Shown piece by piece: positions 26,048 through 34,714 of a stretch of DNA of 64,000 bases. The DNA is from Nocardia rhamnosiphila NBRC 108938 (GTDB lineage: Bacteria; Actinomycetota; Actinomycetes; Mycobacteriales; Mycobacteriaceae). The position numbers and the translations under genes are program-made. The stretch lies in assembly GCF_000720425.1 (NCBI RefSeq), contig NZ_JOAJ01000004.1, positions 62,001 through 126,000 on the forward strand, written 5' to 3'. Under the pieces are notes generated by a model. It was not told the origin of the DNA. It did not search any database and saw only the letters and a program-made list of their open reading frames with translations. Within the stretch, counting starts at the first letter, position 1. Each line of letters begins with the position of its first letter.

Positions 26048-26078
26048 ACGCTATGACCTCAACAAAAGTTGAGGTCAA
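26048..26078 (-). promoter_or_regulatory. SoxR-box-like promoter
   Basis: On the minus strand TTGACC (26073-26078) and TAGCGT (26048-26053) are 19 bp apart, the over-long spacer typical of MerR/SoxR-controlled promoters. The spacer is covered by a perfect 24-bp dyad (10-bp arms TGACCTCAAC and GTTGAGGTCA around AAAA, 26054-26077). Its core arms CCTCAA and TTGAGG equal those of the E. coli SoxR box. Confidence 0.75.
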
Positions 26079-26127
26079 CTCCCGCCGAATCCGGCCACCG
26101 CGGCGCGCACGACCACCGAGTCCACAT

Positions 26128-26622
26128 CTATGCGCCGTACCCGTATTCGGCCGAGGCCCGCAGCCGGGCGACCTCCGCGGCAAGGGCCGTCCGCAATTCC
26201 CCGTGCCGCCGCCCGAGCGCGGTCACCGGATCGTGCCATCGTCCGGGCGGATAGAGCCACACCGGATTGCCGACGATCTCCTCGGGTTCCCAGTCGTACC
26301 GGGGCCAGAGATGAGCGTGCAGGAAATGGTGTGTATTGCCCAGGATCTCGACATTGGTGCGCCGGTACCCCGGGTCCCGCGCCGTACACACCGCTTCGAC
26401 CGCGGTCGCGACGAGATCGACATCGGCCAGGAACCGCACCCGTTCGACCCGGGGCAGATCGGTGAGCCGGTCGACGCCCGGCACTCTGGTCAGGGCGAGC
26501 GAGTAGCCGGGCAGGAACTGGACATCGCCGATCACCGCGAACGCCGCGTCGAGCTCGGCGAAGACGGTCGGATTCCGGCCCTCGATCGCGGACCGCACGC
26601 GATCGACCTTCCAGTCGCTCAT
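26128..26622 (-). CDS. HIT-like protein
   Basis: A 164-residue protein whose central NTHHFLHAHLWPRYDW looks like a HIT triad (H-x-H-x-x), as in nucleotidyl hydrolases and transferases such as Ap4A hydrolase. The N-terminal half has GDVQFLPGYSLALTR, similar to the strand that precedes the substrate site. The exact substrate is unknown. It starts 21 bp after the methyltransferase stop on the same strand, so the two are probably one operon. ATG at 26622; the ribosome site is weak. Confidence 0.75.
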   Translation of the reverse strand: MSDWKVDRVRSAIEGRNPTVFAELDAAFAVIGDVQFLPGYSLALTRVPGVDRLTDLPRVERVRFLADVDLVATAVEAVCTARDPGYRRTNVEILGNTHHFLHAHLWPRYDWEPEEIVGNPVWLYPPGRWHDPVTALGRRHGELRTALAAEVARLRASAEYGYGA

Positions 26623-26643
26623 AGCTCGGCGACGCCGCGCAGA

Positions 26644-27426
26644 TCAGGACTTGCGGCCGACCGCGGCGTAGCCGGGCACCTTCGTGTCCATCGACTTCGC
26701 CGGTTCGATCGGCGGCCGCCACCGGTGGATGGGCACCACACCGGGTTCCAGGATTTCCATCCCGTCGAAGAACTTCGCGATCTCCGCTCGGGTCCGCGGA
26801 TGGCAGTGCATGCCGCGCTCCTCGTACACCTTCACCGTGGCCGCGATCCCCTTCGGGTCGAAGTCGGCGGTCAGGTGGGTCATCGCCAGATACGAACCCG
26901 GAGCCACCGCGGCCATGATGGTTTCGGTGATCTCGTAGGCGCCGGGCACGAAGTTCAGCAGGGCGATCAGCGACACCGCGATCGGCTCATCGAAATCCAG
27001 GGTACGACGCGCGGCCGCCAGGATCTCCTCCGGCCGGGTCGCGTCGGCCTGGATGTAATCGGTACGCCCCTCCGAGGTGCCGACCATCAGGGCGCGGGCG
27101 TGCGCGAGCACTATCGGATCGTTGTCCACATAGACGACCCGCGATGCCGGTGCCTCCTCCTGGGCCACCTGGTGCAGGTTCGGCTCGGTCGGGATTCCCG
27201 TACCGATATCGAGGAACTGGGTCACCCCGGCCTCCCGGGCGAGATACCGGGTCGCGCGATGGATGAACCCCCGATTCGCCTGCGCGGCCAGCCGCACGTC
27301 GGGCAGTGCCTGCAGTACCTTCTCCGCGGCTTCCGCATCGGCCGGGTAGTGGTCTTTACCACCGAGGTAGTAGTCGTACATGCGGGCGATATGCGGCTCG
27401 TGCGGGTTCAGGCCGGACCGATCCAT
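26644..27426 (-). CDS. SAM-dependent methyltransferase (DUF574/Methyltransf_19)
   Basis: A 260-residue class I methyltransferase of an actinobacterial family (PF04672). The start is typical: PHIARMYDYYLGGKDHYPAD. SAM-binding motif I is FLDIGTGIPT, motif II is VVYVDNDPIVLAHA, and the acceptor side has LIALLNFVPG. The substrate is unknown in this family, which is often expanded in Nocardia and Streptomyces. ATG at 27426 has no good ribosome site; TATCTT 7 bp upstream suggests a leaderless message. Divergent from the MFS gene. Confidence 0.88.
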   Translation of the reverse strand: MDRSGLNPHEPHIARMYDYYLGGKDHYPADAEAAEKVLQALPDVRLAAQANRGFIHRATRYLAREAGVTQFLDIGTGIPTEPNLHQVAQEEAPASRVVYVDNDPIVLAHARALMVGTSEGRTDYIQADATRPEEILAAARRTLDFDEPIAVSLIALLNFVPGAYEITETIMAAVAPGSYLAMTHLTADFDPKGIAATVKVYEERGMHCHPRTRAEIAKFFDGMEILEPGVVPIHRWRPPIEPAKSMDTKVPGYAAVGRKS

Positions 27427-27540
27427 ACCGGTCAAGATACAAGACCGGCAATCGTTTTCGTACACCTTGGGCCGCGCGACCGGATCGAGACGGTGAGTGC
27501 ACCGGAGCCGGTGATTCCGAAGATCTGCCAGGATGACCGC

Positions 27541-28803
27541 ATGAGAACCATGACCCGCCCCGGGCCGATCTCCGCCGGGACTCTGGTTCTGCTGTCCGCC
27601 CTGTATTTCGCCCAGGGACTGCCGTACGGGTTCTTCACCCAGGCACTGCCGGTGGTGCTGCGCGAATCCGGTTTCTCGCTCATCGAGATCAGCGCCACCG
27701 GAATTCTCTTCGCGCCGTGGGCCCTGAAGTTCCTGTGGGCGCCCTACGTCGACCACTACGGCACCCGCCGGCAGTGGCTGCTGACCCTGCAACTCACCGC
27801 GTCGGCGGTGACACTGGCGCTCGCCTGCATGGACCTGTCGGCGTCACTGCGCGTCCTGCTGGTGGGTATCGCCGTGGTCAACGCGATATCGGCCACCCAG
27901 GATGTCGCAACCGACGGGCTCGCCGTCCAACTCCTCGGACCTCGGCAACGCGGCCTGGGCAACGGAATCCAGGTCGGCGCGTACCGGATCGGCATGATCG
28001 TGGGCGGCGGCGCGCTGCTGTGGCTCTTCGCGCTCGCGGGGTGGCGCGTCCTGTTCGTCGCCATGTCGATTCTGTTGCTGCTCACGGCCGTTCCGGTGTG
28101 GTGGTCACCGCGTACCACGCTCCGCAGCACCTCGGAGAAGACGCCGTCGAGCCCGAGCCGGTTGACCATCGGATGGTGGCAGCGGCTGCGCCGGCCCGGG
28201 ATGCTCGCGTTCATCCTGCTCATCGGGGGCTTCAAGTTCGGCGATTCGATGGGCTCGGCGATGGTCGGGCCGTTCATGTCCGACACCGGACTCACCCTGG
28301 GGCAGATCGCAATGGTCAAAGGGGTTCTGTCCTCCGCCGGCGCGCTCGCGGGCGCGGCCCTGGGCGGCTGGCTGTGCTACCGGCACGGCCGGCGGCGCGC
28401 CCTGCTGATCGGCGGGGTCACGCAGACCCTCGGCCTGGCCCTCTACCTCCTCGTCGCGCTGGGCATCGGCGGCTTCGAGTTGATCGTCACCGCGAGCCTG
28501 GCCGAACACATTCTCGGCGGCGCCGCGACCGTAGCGGTGTTCACCCTCATGATGGACGCCGCCGACCCCGACCATGCCGGCAGCGACTACACGCTGCTGG
28601 CCTGCGCGATCGTGGTGGTGCAGGGCATCGCGGGGTTCGCGGCGGGGACGGTCGGCGAGCTGCTCGGGTATCCGGCGCTGTTCGGGTCGAGCCTGGTGCT
28701 GTCGGGAATCGGTTGCGTGGCATTGATCGTCGCGACCGATCGGGGCGCCGGGCCGGCCGGGGTCCATATGGTCTGGGCGGCCCCCAGTCCAGCTATACGT
28801 TGA
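27541..28803 (+). CDS. MFS transporter, RhtX/FptX or AmpG-like
   Basis: A 420-residue 12-helix transporter. LYFAQGLPYGFFTQALPVVLRE in helix 1 and LKFLWAPYVDHYGTRRQW in helix 2-3 (quoted in part) are typical of the AmpG-like branch that includes the siderophore importers RhtX and FptX. AmpG itself imports anhydromuropeptides. No siderophore synthesis or receptor gene is close, so the substrate cannot be named. ATG at 27541 follows CAGGA by 8 nt; ATG at 27550 is also possible. Confidence 0.82.
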   Translation: MRTMTRPGPISAGTLVLLSALYFAQGLPYGFFTQALPVVLRESGFSLIEISATGILFAPWALKFLWAPYVDHYGTRRQWLLTLQLTASAVTLALACMDLSASLRVLLVGIAVVNAISATQDVATDGLAVQLLGPRQRGLGNGIQVGAYRIGMIVGGGALLWLFALAGWRVLFVAMSILLLLTAVPVWWSPRTTLRSTSEKTPSSPSRLTIGWWQRLRRPGMLAFILLIGGFKFGDSMGSAMVGPFMSDTGLTLGQIAMVKGVLSSAGALAGAALGGWLCYRHGRRRALLIGGVTQTLGLALYLLVALGIGGFELIVTASLAEHILGGAATVAVFTLMMDAADPDHAGSDYTLLACAIVVVQGIAGFAAGTVGELLGYPALFGSSLVLSGIGCVALIVATDRGAGPAGVHMVWAAPSPAIR

Positions 28804-28911
28804 GGCTCGGCGTCGCCGACCAGTTTCCGAAAACCCGATCCGTCAGCACGGCCGCGGCCCGCCGACGGTGTTTCACCGCTCGGACCGGATCGAAAGCACG
28901 CGGTGGTGTTT

Positions 28912-29604
28912 TCACTCTGGTGTCAGCACACCCTCGAGCACCCGGCGTAGCAGGTGCTCGAACATATTCTCCGGGCCCGCGTCGCGAGTCGAAGCGGCAA
29001 GCGCTTGCGCGAGATACCGATGATGACCTGCCTCGGCGGTTTTGTGAACGTAGGCCGCGTGGGTGATCCGGCGTGACCGACTCGTTGTCCTCCCAGCGAG
29101 CTCGGCGCGCGCGAATTGCTGGACGAGCGCATTCAGCACCGCGACTGTCTGCAGTTTCACCGGCCCCGGCACATCCACGTCCGCCATTGCCCGCAGTGCG
29201 TACTCGAGGTAGTCGATTCCCCGGGGTCCGACACGTAGCGGCTCGATCGGGATATCGAGCAACCACCGATACCTCGTGTAGACGTCCTTCGCCCGGGTTC
29301 CCAACGCAATGAGGTCGTCGATCGCCGAACCGCTCAGCGGTACGTCGACATCGATCTCGCCGGCAGCGGCGTCGACCATGAGGTCCAGTACGTCGTCGTG
29401 ACCCGACACATAGCGGTACAGCGCCGACTGGCTCACCCCGAGCCGACGTGCGATCCGGCGCGTGGATACAGCCGCCAAACCGCCCTGGTCGGCGAGCTCG
29501 ATCGCCGCGGCGGTGAGTTCGTCCCGGCTGCGTGACGGGGCCGGACCGCGCTTACCGTCGGTGCGTTCCCACACCGTCGGGTCCGCCCTCCCGAGCTGTT
29601 CCAC
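28912..29604 (-). CDS. TetR-family regulator
   Basis: A 230-residue regulator. The HTH covers DELTAAAIELADQGGLAAVS, then TRRIARRLGVSQSALYRYV as recognition helix, followed by a TetR_C-type ligand domain. It probably represses the divergent hydrolase gene and itself through the dyad at 29649-29673. GTG at 29604 has GGAGGG 9 nt upstream; ATG at 29637 would add 11 residues and could be read from a leaderless message, since TAGAAT lies just upstream of it. Confidence 0.85.
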   Translation of the reverse strand: MEQLGRADPTVWERTDGKRGPAPSRSRDELTAAAIELADQGGLAAVSTRRIARRLGVSQSALYRYVSGHDDVLDLMVDAAAGEIDVDVPLSGSAIDDLIALGTRAKDVYTRYRWLLDIPIEPLRVGPRGIDYLEYALRAMADVDVPGPVKLQTVAVLNALVQQFARAELAGRTTSRSRRITHAAYVHKTAEAGHHRYLAQALAASTRDAGPENMFEHLLRRVLEGVLTPE

Positions 29605-29648
29605 TCGCCATACCCCTCCACTCGCCGACGCCGACATGCCCTATTCTA

Positions 29649-29673
29649 AAACTGCGTTCGATGAACGCTATTT
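29649..29673. promoter_or_regulatory. Candidate TetR operator
   Basis: A 25-bp dyad with perfect inner arms GCGTTC and GAACGC around GAT, and AAA/TTT ends. It lies between the TetR gene and the hydrolase ribosome site AAGGAGG, overlapping the probable start of transcription. Confidence 0.6.
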
Positions 29674-29687
29674 AAGGAGGTTTCGGG

Positions 29688-30596
29688 ATGATGTCCCACG
29701 ACGCATGGGGACCGCGACGATGGGCGCACAACGGAGCGGTACGCCTCGCGTTCGATCGGTTCGCGCCGGAGCGAGGCGGAGAGCCGCTGCTTATCGCCAC
29801 CGGATTGGGCGCGAACCGGCACTGGATCCCCGACGGCTTCTGCGAGCAACTCGTCGACCACGGTTTCGCCGTAGCGCGATACGACCAACGCGACGGCGGC
29901 GAATCGACCCACCTGCCACCGATAGCCGTGCGAAACCCGATCACCGCACTCCTGAGCCGGCGCGGTGAGGCGTACACCGCAGAGGACATGGCAGACGACG
30001 CAGTAGCGGTTCTCGACGAACTGGGCTGGAACTCGGCTCATGTACTCGGGGTTTCCCTCGGCGGCGCGGTCGCCCAGCGCGTCGCCCTCCGGCACCCCGA
30101 CCGCGTAACAACCCTCATATCGGCCGACGCGATCCCTGGAGATGTCACCGGACTGAGCACCCTGCGCTACATCCGGTTGGGTACGCTCACGAAGTTCGCC
30201 AGGGTGAAGTTTCCCGACACCCAGGAGGGCGCGATCGAGGCAGGCGTCGCGGTCGCGAAACTGCTTGCCTCTCCCAAGCGCGCATTCGACGAGCCCGCTG
30301 TACGAGCGAAATTGGAGCGCAACCCGGACAGCGGGATTCACGACCACGAGGCGCAGAGCCGGCAGATCGGGGCCCAGTGGAACGGTCCGGCGATCACCGA
30401 GATCACCCGGCCCACCCTGGTCGTCCATGGCGAGGACGACCCGCTGATCAAACCCCGCGCCGCTCGTACCATCGCATCACGGATTCCCGGCTCTCGCCTG
30501 CTACTACTGCCCGAAGTCGGACACGACCTACCCGAACACGCATGGAAACCCATCGCTACGGCGATCCGCGAACTCGCAGACGGGCAGGCACGATGA
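29688..30596 (+). CDS. Alpha/beta hydrolase (RdmC/methylesterase-like)
   Basis: A 302-residue alpha/beta hydrolase. The nucleophile elbow is GVSLGG (Ser about 117), the acid is in VVHGEDDPLIK, and the catalytic His is in LPEVGHDLPE. The group includes aclacinomycin methylesterase RdmC and various C-C or ester hydrolases. A full AAGGAGG lies 7 nt before ATG 29688. The divergent TetR gene suggests induction by its substrate. The last bases overlap the next gene (ATGA). Confidence 0.88.
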   Translation: MMSHDAWGPRRWAHNGAVRLAFDRFAPERGGEPLLIATGLGANRHWIPDGFCEQLVDHGFAVARYDQRDGGESTHLPPIAVRNPITALLSRRGEAYTAEDMADDAVAVLDELGWNSAHVLGVSLGGAVAQRVALRHPDRVTTLISADAIPGDVTGLSTLRYIRLGTLTKFARVKFPDTQEGAIEAGVAVAKLLASPKRAFDEPAVRAKLERNPDSGIHDHEAQSRQIGAQWNGPAITEITRPTLVVHGEDDPLIKPRAARTIASRIPGSRLLLLPEVGHDLPEHAWKPIATAIRELADGQAR

Positions 30597-30994
30597 AACT
30601 CGGCCGATCGACCTTCACCGCGGCGCTCACTGCCATCGGCGTCATTTCGGTAGCCGCGACCGCATACGCCGACCCGGACCGGCCTGCGCCCATCGTGTCC
30701 TATCGCGCGGCGCTGGTCGAACGATCCGTGGTCACGACTCTGGACCACGGCACGTTCGCCCGCACGGACGCCGGCGACTCGATTGCCATCCGCAACACCG
30801 CGGCCGAAATCGTCGACACGCTGCCCTTGACATACTCCCTGGACGGCCAGGCATTGCCGCTGCGCCGGCAGATCTCCGGAGACGGCCGGACCCTGACCAT
30901 CACCACGCCGATCAGGACGGGGTGCCGGCCGAAGACGGAACCGGCGTTCCCGATGCCAACCTCCGCTTACCCTCTGGATCGGCGAACGGCTTGA
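30593..30994 (+). CDS. Short secreted protein, Nocardia DUF8020-like, perhaps truncated
   Basis: A 133-residue protein with a Sec signal peptide (MKLGRSTFTAALTAIGVISV, cleaved after AYA). The mature part, with RAALVERSVVTTLDHG, a beta-rich centre and LPLTYSLDGQALPL, resembles a secreted family common in Nocardia (DUF8020). That family normally continues into a long Gly/Ala-rich hydrophobic C-terminus, which is missing here. After TITTP the +1 frame stays open for about 37 codons and reads more naturally, so a one-base deletion is possible. Start ATG 30593 overlaps the hydrolase stop. Confidence 0.65.
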   Translation: MKLGRSTFTAALTAIGVISVAATAYADPDRPAPIVSYRAALVERSVVTTLDHGTFARTDAGDSIAIRNTAAEIVDTLPLTYSLDGQALPLRRQISGDGRTLTITTPIRTGCRPKTEPAFPMPTSAYPLDRRTA

Positions 30995-31250
30995 AGAGCG
31001 GTTCGTCCAGCGGTTCCGGCGGGTAGCCGAGTCGGCGGCCCGAAACGCGGCTCGATCGAGAAATCGGATAGTCCCGAGCGGACACCCGTCTCGGAGCCGG
31101 ACACCGCACCGGCCCGCTCACCGGCGCGTTCACAACGAGGCGGCTGGGTGATGCGTTATCGTCGGCTCTCCTGACGGACATACCGGCCGCCCGAGAGACA
31201 GCCGGCATTACCGTTTGTACCGACCCGAAGCGCGGTAGCAGGGAGGGCCT

Positions 31251-31850
31251 ATGGACATTACCCAGCTGATCCTCGACGACCATCACGAGCAGCGGCGGCT
31301 GTTCGCGATTCTGGAGCAGATCGATCGCCGGGAGACCGGCGTACTCTCCGCGATCTGGGACAGACTGGCGGCCTTCCTCGAACTGCACGCGCAGGCGGAG
31401 GAGGAGATCTTCTATCCCGCGCTGCTCCAGGTGGGTATCGCGGCCCGGCGCGCGGCCGGGGTGGAGGCAGAGACCATCGACGCCGTCCACGACCACAACG
31501 AGATCAGGGACGCGGTCGCCGACGTGGCACGTCATCGGGTCGGCGGCGATGACTGGTACACGGCAGTAGCGGCAGCGAACACGGCCAACAGCGATCATAT
31601 GGCCGAGGAAGAGCGCGAGGGCCTGACCGATTTCCGTCGTCTGGCGGGGTTGTCGCACCGCCATCGGCTGGCCGTCGCCTTCGCCGCGTACGAGGCGCGG
31701 AACTACGCCGGTGTCCGCCCGGTCGACAAGGATCCCGTCGGCTACGTCCGCACAGCGGAGAAAGAGCTGCGGACCACCGCGAGTGGATCGCTGAGTGTCG
31801 GCACCCTGAAGCGGGCTCGGCCCGGTGGCCCCGCCGCCACTGCCGGTTAG
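31251..31850 (+). CDS. Hemerythrin HHE-domain protein
   Basis: A 199-residue four-helix protein with a non-haem di-iron site. The ligands are in LILDDHHEQRR, LELHAQAEEEIFYP, VHDHNEIRD and DHMAEEEREG. Bacterial HHE proteins bind O2 or NO or take part in iron and oxidative-stress responses. ATG at 31251 follows GGGAGGGCCT. The 3' end overlaps the convergent FAD monooxygenase by 4 bp. The 256 bp upstream hold no other gene that I can see. Confidence 0.9.
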   Translation: MDITQLILDDHHEQRRLFAILEQIDRRETGVLSAIWDRLAAFLELHAQAEEEIFYPALLQVGIAARRAAGVEAETIDAVHDHNEIRDAVADVARHRVGGDDWYTAVAAANTANSDHMAEEEREGLTDFRRLAGLSHRHRLAVAFAAYEARNYAGVRPVDKDPVGYVRTAEKELRTTASGSLSVGTLKRARPGGPAATAG

Positions 31851-33064
31851 GCCGACGGTTCCGGCAGCGACGCATAGTCGTCGACGGTCATGGAGTTGTG
31901 GACGCGGGCGCTCTCGGTGGTGAGGCGGAGGAAGGCCCGACCGGCCCCCGCGGGCAGGACCGAGAGCAGGCGAGTGCCCATGACCAGGCCCCGCACCCCG
32001 AGGCGGGACGTGGGAATCAGGGTTTTCGCCGCACTCAGCCCCACCGCCCGGCTGCCCCGGACATGCTCGGCCATCGCACGCTCGTAGACGGGAAAGGCAC
32101 GCTCCGGGTCGCCGCCCGCCCGCGCCAGTTCACCTGCCAGCACATACGCCCCGACGACGGCCAGGCTGGTGCTGCCGCCGACGGCGGGGCCGGGACAGTA
32201 GCCCGCGTCACCGACGAGCGTCACCCTCCCCCGTGACCAGGTGTCCATGCGGAGCTGGGTGATCGAATCGAAGTAGAAGGCCGGGCTGTGGTCGAGCGCT
32301 TCCAGCCAACCCCGCACCTCCGGGTCCACACCGCCGAACGCGGTACGCAGCAGTTCTTTCTGCCGGGCCACATCGTGATGGTGGTATTCGAGTTCGCGCT
32401 CACTACGGAACAGGAACAGGGCGCGCGCTTCGCCGACGTGCCGCGCGCGATACATCCCGGCGGTGCGGCCGACACCGACGTGGATGCGGAGTTCGCCGTC
32501 GACGCCGAAGGTTTCGGGCAGCGGGAACACCGCGAGATAGGCCCCGATGAAGGTGCTGAAACGGGATTCGTCACCGAAGACCAGGCGGCGCACGGTGGAG
32601 TGCAACCCGTCCGCGCCGACGACCAGGTCGAAGCGACGGGGCGCGGCGTTTTCGAACAGCACCTCGCCGTCCGGCGCGATCGCGGTGATCGAGTCCCCGA
32701 ACAGATACTCCACCTCGTCACACGCGGCCGCGTAATAGATCTCGCTCAGATCATCGCGCATGATCTCGGCATGCCGGTCCGAGGCGGCACCGAAGATCTT
32801 GGACAGGTCCACCCGGGCGGGCCGCCGCTGCCCCTCGGGGAAGATGACCATCCGGTTCGTGCCGGTGGTCCGCTCCTCGATGCGCGGAAGTACGCCCATC
32901 CTCTCCGAGATGTCCATTGCGGGCCGGAACAGATCGACCGCGTGGCCACCGGTCTTGCGCGGCTCCGGCGCTCGCTCGACGACTGTGACGGAGAAACCGT
33001 ATCGGGTGAGCCAATAGGCCAGTACCGGCCCGGCGATGCTGGCGCCGGAGATCAGGATCCGCAT
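31847..33064 (-). CDS. FAD-dependent monooxygenase (PHBH fold)
   Basis: A 405-residue group A flavin monooxygenase. The FAD site is ISGASIAGPVLAYWL (residues 4-18) with VVERAPEPR; the DG motif is LVVGADGLHS and the ribityl-binding motif GDAGYCPGP. This subgroup includes TetX-like and rifampicin-type hydroxylases. It is a clear relative of the gene at 36030 (same GASIAGP and VVERAPE motifs). ATG at 33064 has GAGG 8 nt upstream. Substrate unknown. Confidence 0.87.
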   Translation of the reverse strand: MRILISGASIAGPVLAYWLTRYGFSVTVVERAPEPRKTGGHAVDLFRPAMDISERMGVLPRIEERTTGTNRMVIFPEGQRRPARVDLSKIFGAASDRHAEIMRDDLSEIYYAAACDEVEYLFGDSITAIAPDGEVLFENAAPRRFDLVVGADGLHSTVRRLVFGDESRFSTFIGAYLAVFPLPETFGVDGELRIHVGVGRTAGMYRARHVGEARALFLFRSERELEYHHHDVARQKELLRTAFGGVDPEVRGWLEALDHSPAFYFDSITQLRMDTWSRGRVTLVGDAGYCPGPAVGGSTSLAVVGAYVLAGELARAGGDPERAFPVYERAMAEHVRGSRAVGLSAAKTLIPTSRLGVRGLVMGTRLLSVLPAGAGRAFLRLTTESARVHNSMTVDDYASLPEPSA

Positions 33065-33422
33065 TGTGTGCCTCACGTTCATCGGGCCCGGGCAGGCCGA
33101 CCTGCCCCGGGGCTTATGGGTCGGACATCGGGCGACGATCCGGAGGATTACTCTGCGCGGCGGCAACTACCTGTGTCTTGAAGAAATGTCAGCGGCGCAC
33201 CGCGGCATCGACTTCGGTCCGCCCGCGACTCCGCGCTACCTCGAGGAACGGCCTCCCGACCGGAGATCCGCGCAACGTCGGCACCATCGTCGACCTGGCC
33301 GCAGCGGAGCCCGGCGTCCATCCGAGCCGCGCTCCGGCCTCAGGTGCTCGAGGAGGAGCCCGGCCACGGCGCGATCCCTCGAATCGCGCGCTTTCGCGAC
33401 CCGAGCACTGATCACCCCACCT
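33065..33422. other. 358-bp gap, nothing recognised
   Basis: The open frames here are short and rich in Arg, Pro and Ser, as expected of non-coding high-GC DNA. It may contain decayed coding sequence, but I could not match it to a family. The monooxygenase promoter should lie at its left end. Confidence 0.45.
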
Positions 33423-33905
33423 TCACTCTTCCAGCGTCATATGCAGCAGCGGATACGGCCTCCCCGCTTCGTCGTGATCGCTCCGTCCCACGACGACGAA
33501 CCCGCGCCGCGCATAGAAGCGCACCGCCTGCTCGTTCTGTTCGTTCACGTCCACCCGCCGTACCCCCTGCTCGCGGACCGCGTGCGCGAGCAGCTCGCTC
33601 CCGGCACCGCGACCCCGGGCGTCGGCCGCGACGAACAGCATTTCGAGGCTGTCCCCGGCCGTCCCCGAAAAGGCGATCACCTCTCCGCCGACGTCCATAA
33701 CCGTGAGCCGGACCTGGGGAAAGTAGGCATCGATCAACCGACTCTCGATATCCACGCGGTCGGCTTCCGCCAGGAAGTGATGGGTCGCCTTCACCGCGCT
33801 GCGCCACACACCGACCAAGCGGCCGTATTCGGCTGCCCCGAGGCAGTCACGCAGGTGTGATCGCGGCGACGGGCTCGCCTCCGCCCGCAGACTCTTTTCA
33901 TCCAT
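33423..33905 (-). CDS. GNAT N-acetyltransferase (YjaB-like)
   Basis: A 160-residue acetyl-CoA-dependent acetyltransferase. The acetyl-CoA site is LFVAADARGRGAGSELL, and the C-terminal VNEQNEQAVRFYARRGFVVVGR is typical of the YjaB/RimI-like branch. FLAEADRVDIESRL near the N-terminus also matches YjaB. The acceptor is unknown. Confidence 0.87.
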   Translation of the reverse strand: MDEKSLRAEASPSPRSHLRDCLGAAEYGRLVGVWRSAVKATHHFLAEADRVDIESRLIDAYFPQVRLTVMDVGGEVIAFSGTAGDSLEMLFVAADARGRGAGSELLAHAVREQGVRRVDVNEQNEQAVRFYARRGFVVVGRSDHDEAGRPYPLLHMTLEE

Positions 33906-34218
33906 ACCGGAACTCCATCACGTCGCTGCCGGCCGGCCCAACGCCCCCACGTCACCATCGGCCGCGTCGTGCTCCTTCACCTCCCTCCGACCTTGCCTGC
34001 TTACCTCGCCGCGGCAATGGACACCGCCTCGAACTCGGGCCCTCATCGGCCTCGACGGATCCTCGCCCGAAGCCTTCTTCGGCCGAGCGATATTCGCAGG
34101 CGGCGCAGGGCGCATTCAGGCTTGCCAGCGATCCGGGAGTTAACGTGATGAACGGTTCGAGTAACGAGCGCGATTCCTGTGCGATGTGTTCATACAACAT
34201 CAAATCAGGAGGTTCGAA
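33906..34218. other. 313-bp gap upstream of a secreted protein
   Basis: No gene is recognised. The right end is less GC-rich and must hold the promoter and the AGGAGG ribosome site of the secreted protein gene. I see no certain -35/-10 pair. Confidence 0.45.
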
Positions 34219-34536
34219 ATGTTCTCTGCGAAGCGGCTTGCCGCCGGCATCGTCGTCGCCGGCGCGACTGCGGCCACTGTGCTCGCCGGTGGTGGCGTGG
34301 CCCAGGCCGACGTACCGGTGTGGCAGGCCAACTGTCATGTCTACAACGTCTTCAATACCGGCGGGATGGCCAATTGCGAGCTGCCGACCTGGCATCAGGT
34401 GAAGCTCACCTGCGTCGCGTGGCCGGTCCCGTTCACCTACTGGAAGTACGGCCCGGTGCAGTACGGGCAGAACCAGTCCTGGGCCAGCTGCGACTCGTTC
34501 AACGCAATGACGAGGATCGAAGTGATCCAGGCCTGA
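34219..34536 (+). CDS. Small secreted four-cysteine protein, unknown
   Basis: A 105-residue protein with a clear Sec signal peptide (FSAKRLAAGIVVAGATAATV, cleavage after AQA). The mature 70-odd residues contain four Cys (NCHV, NCEL, TCVA, SCDS), enough for two disulfides, and many aromatic residues (WHQ, WPVPF, YWKYGPVQYG). AGGAGG lies 6 nt before the ATG. Neighbours give no clue to function. I recognise no family. Confidence 0.75.
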   Translation: MFSAKRLAAGIVVAGATAATVLAGGGVAQADVPVWQANCHVYNVFNTGGMANCELPTWHQVKLTCVAWPVPFTYWKYGPVQYGQNQSWASCDSFNAMTRIEVIQA

Positions 34537-34714
34537 ACGTAGGCCGGTCTGCGGTACCCACTTTCCCGAACGCATCGACTCCCGCCGGCGCAGCGAGCAC
34601 TCCGACCCTACGACCGCTCCCCACCGAGTCTCTCGATGGGGATCAGTAGCGGCGCCGGCTACGGGCACCCGCTCAGCAAATTCTTGTAAGCGAGGGGTGC
34701 CGACCCGATCTGCG

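Noticed and set aside
26002..27540. Open frame continuing upstream of the RhtX-like MFS gene
   Set aside because: It is antisense to the methyltransferase and HIT-like genes and has no sensible sequence before the first membrane helix at 27541.
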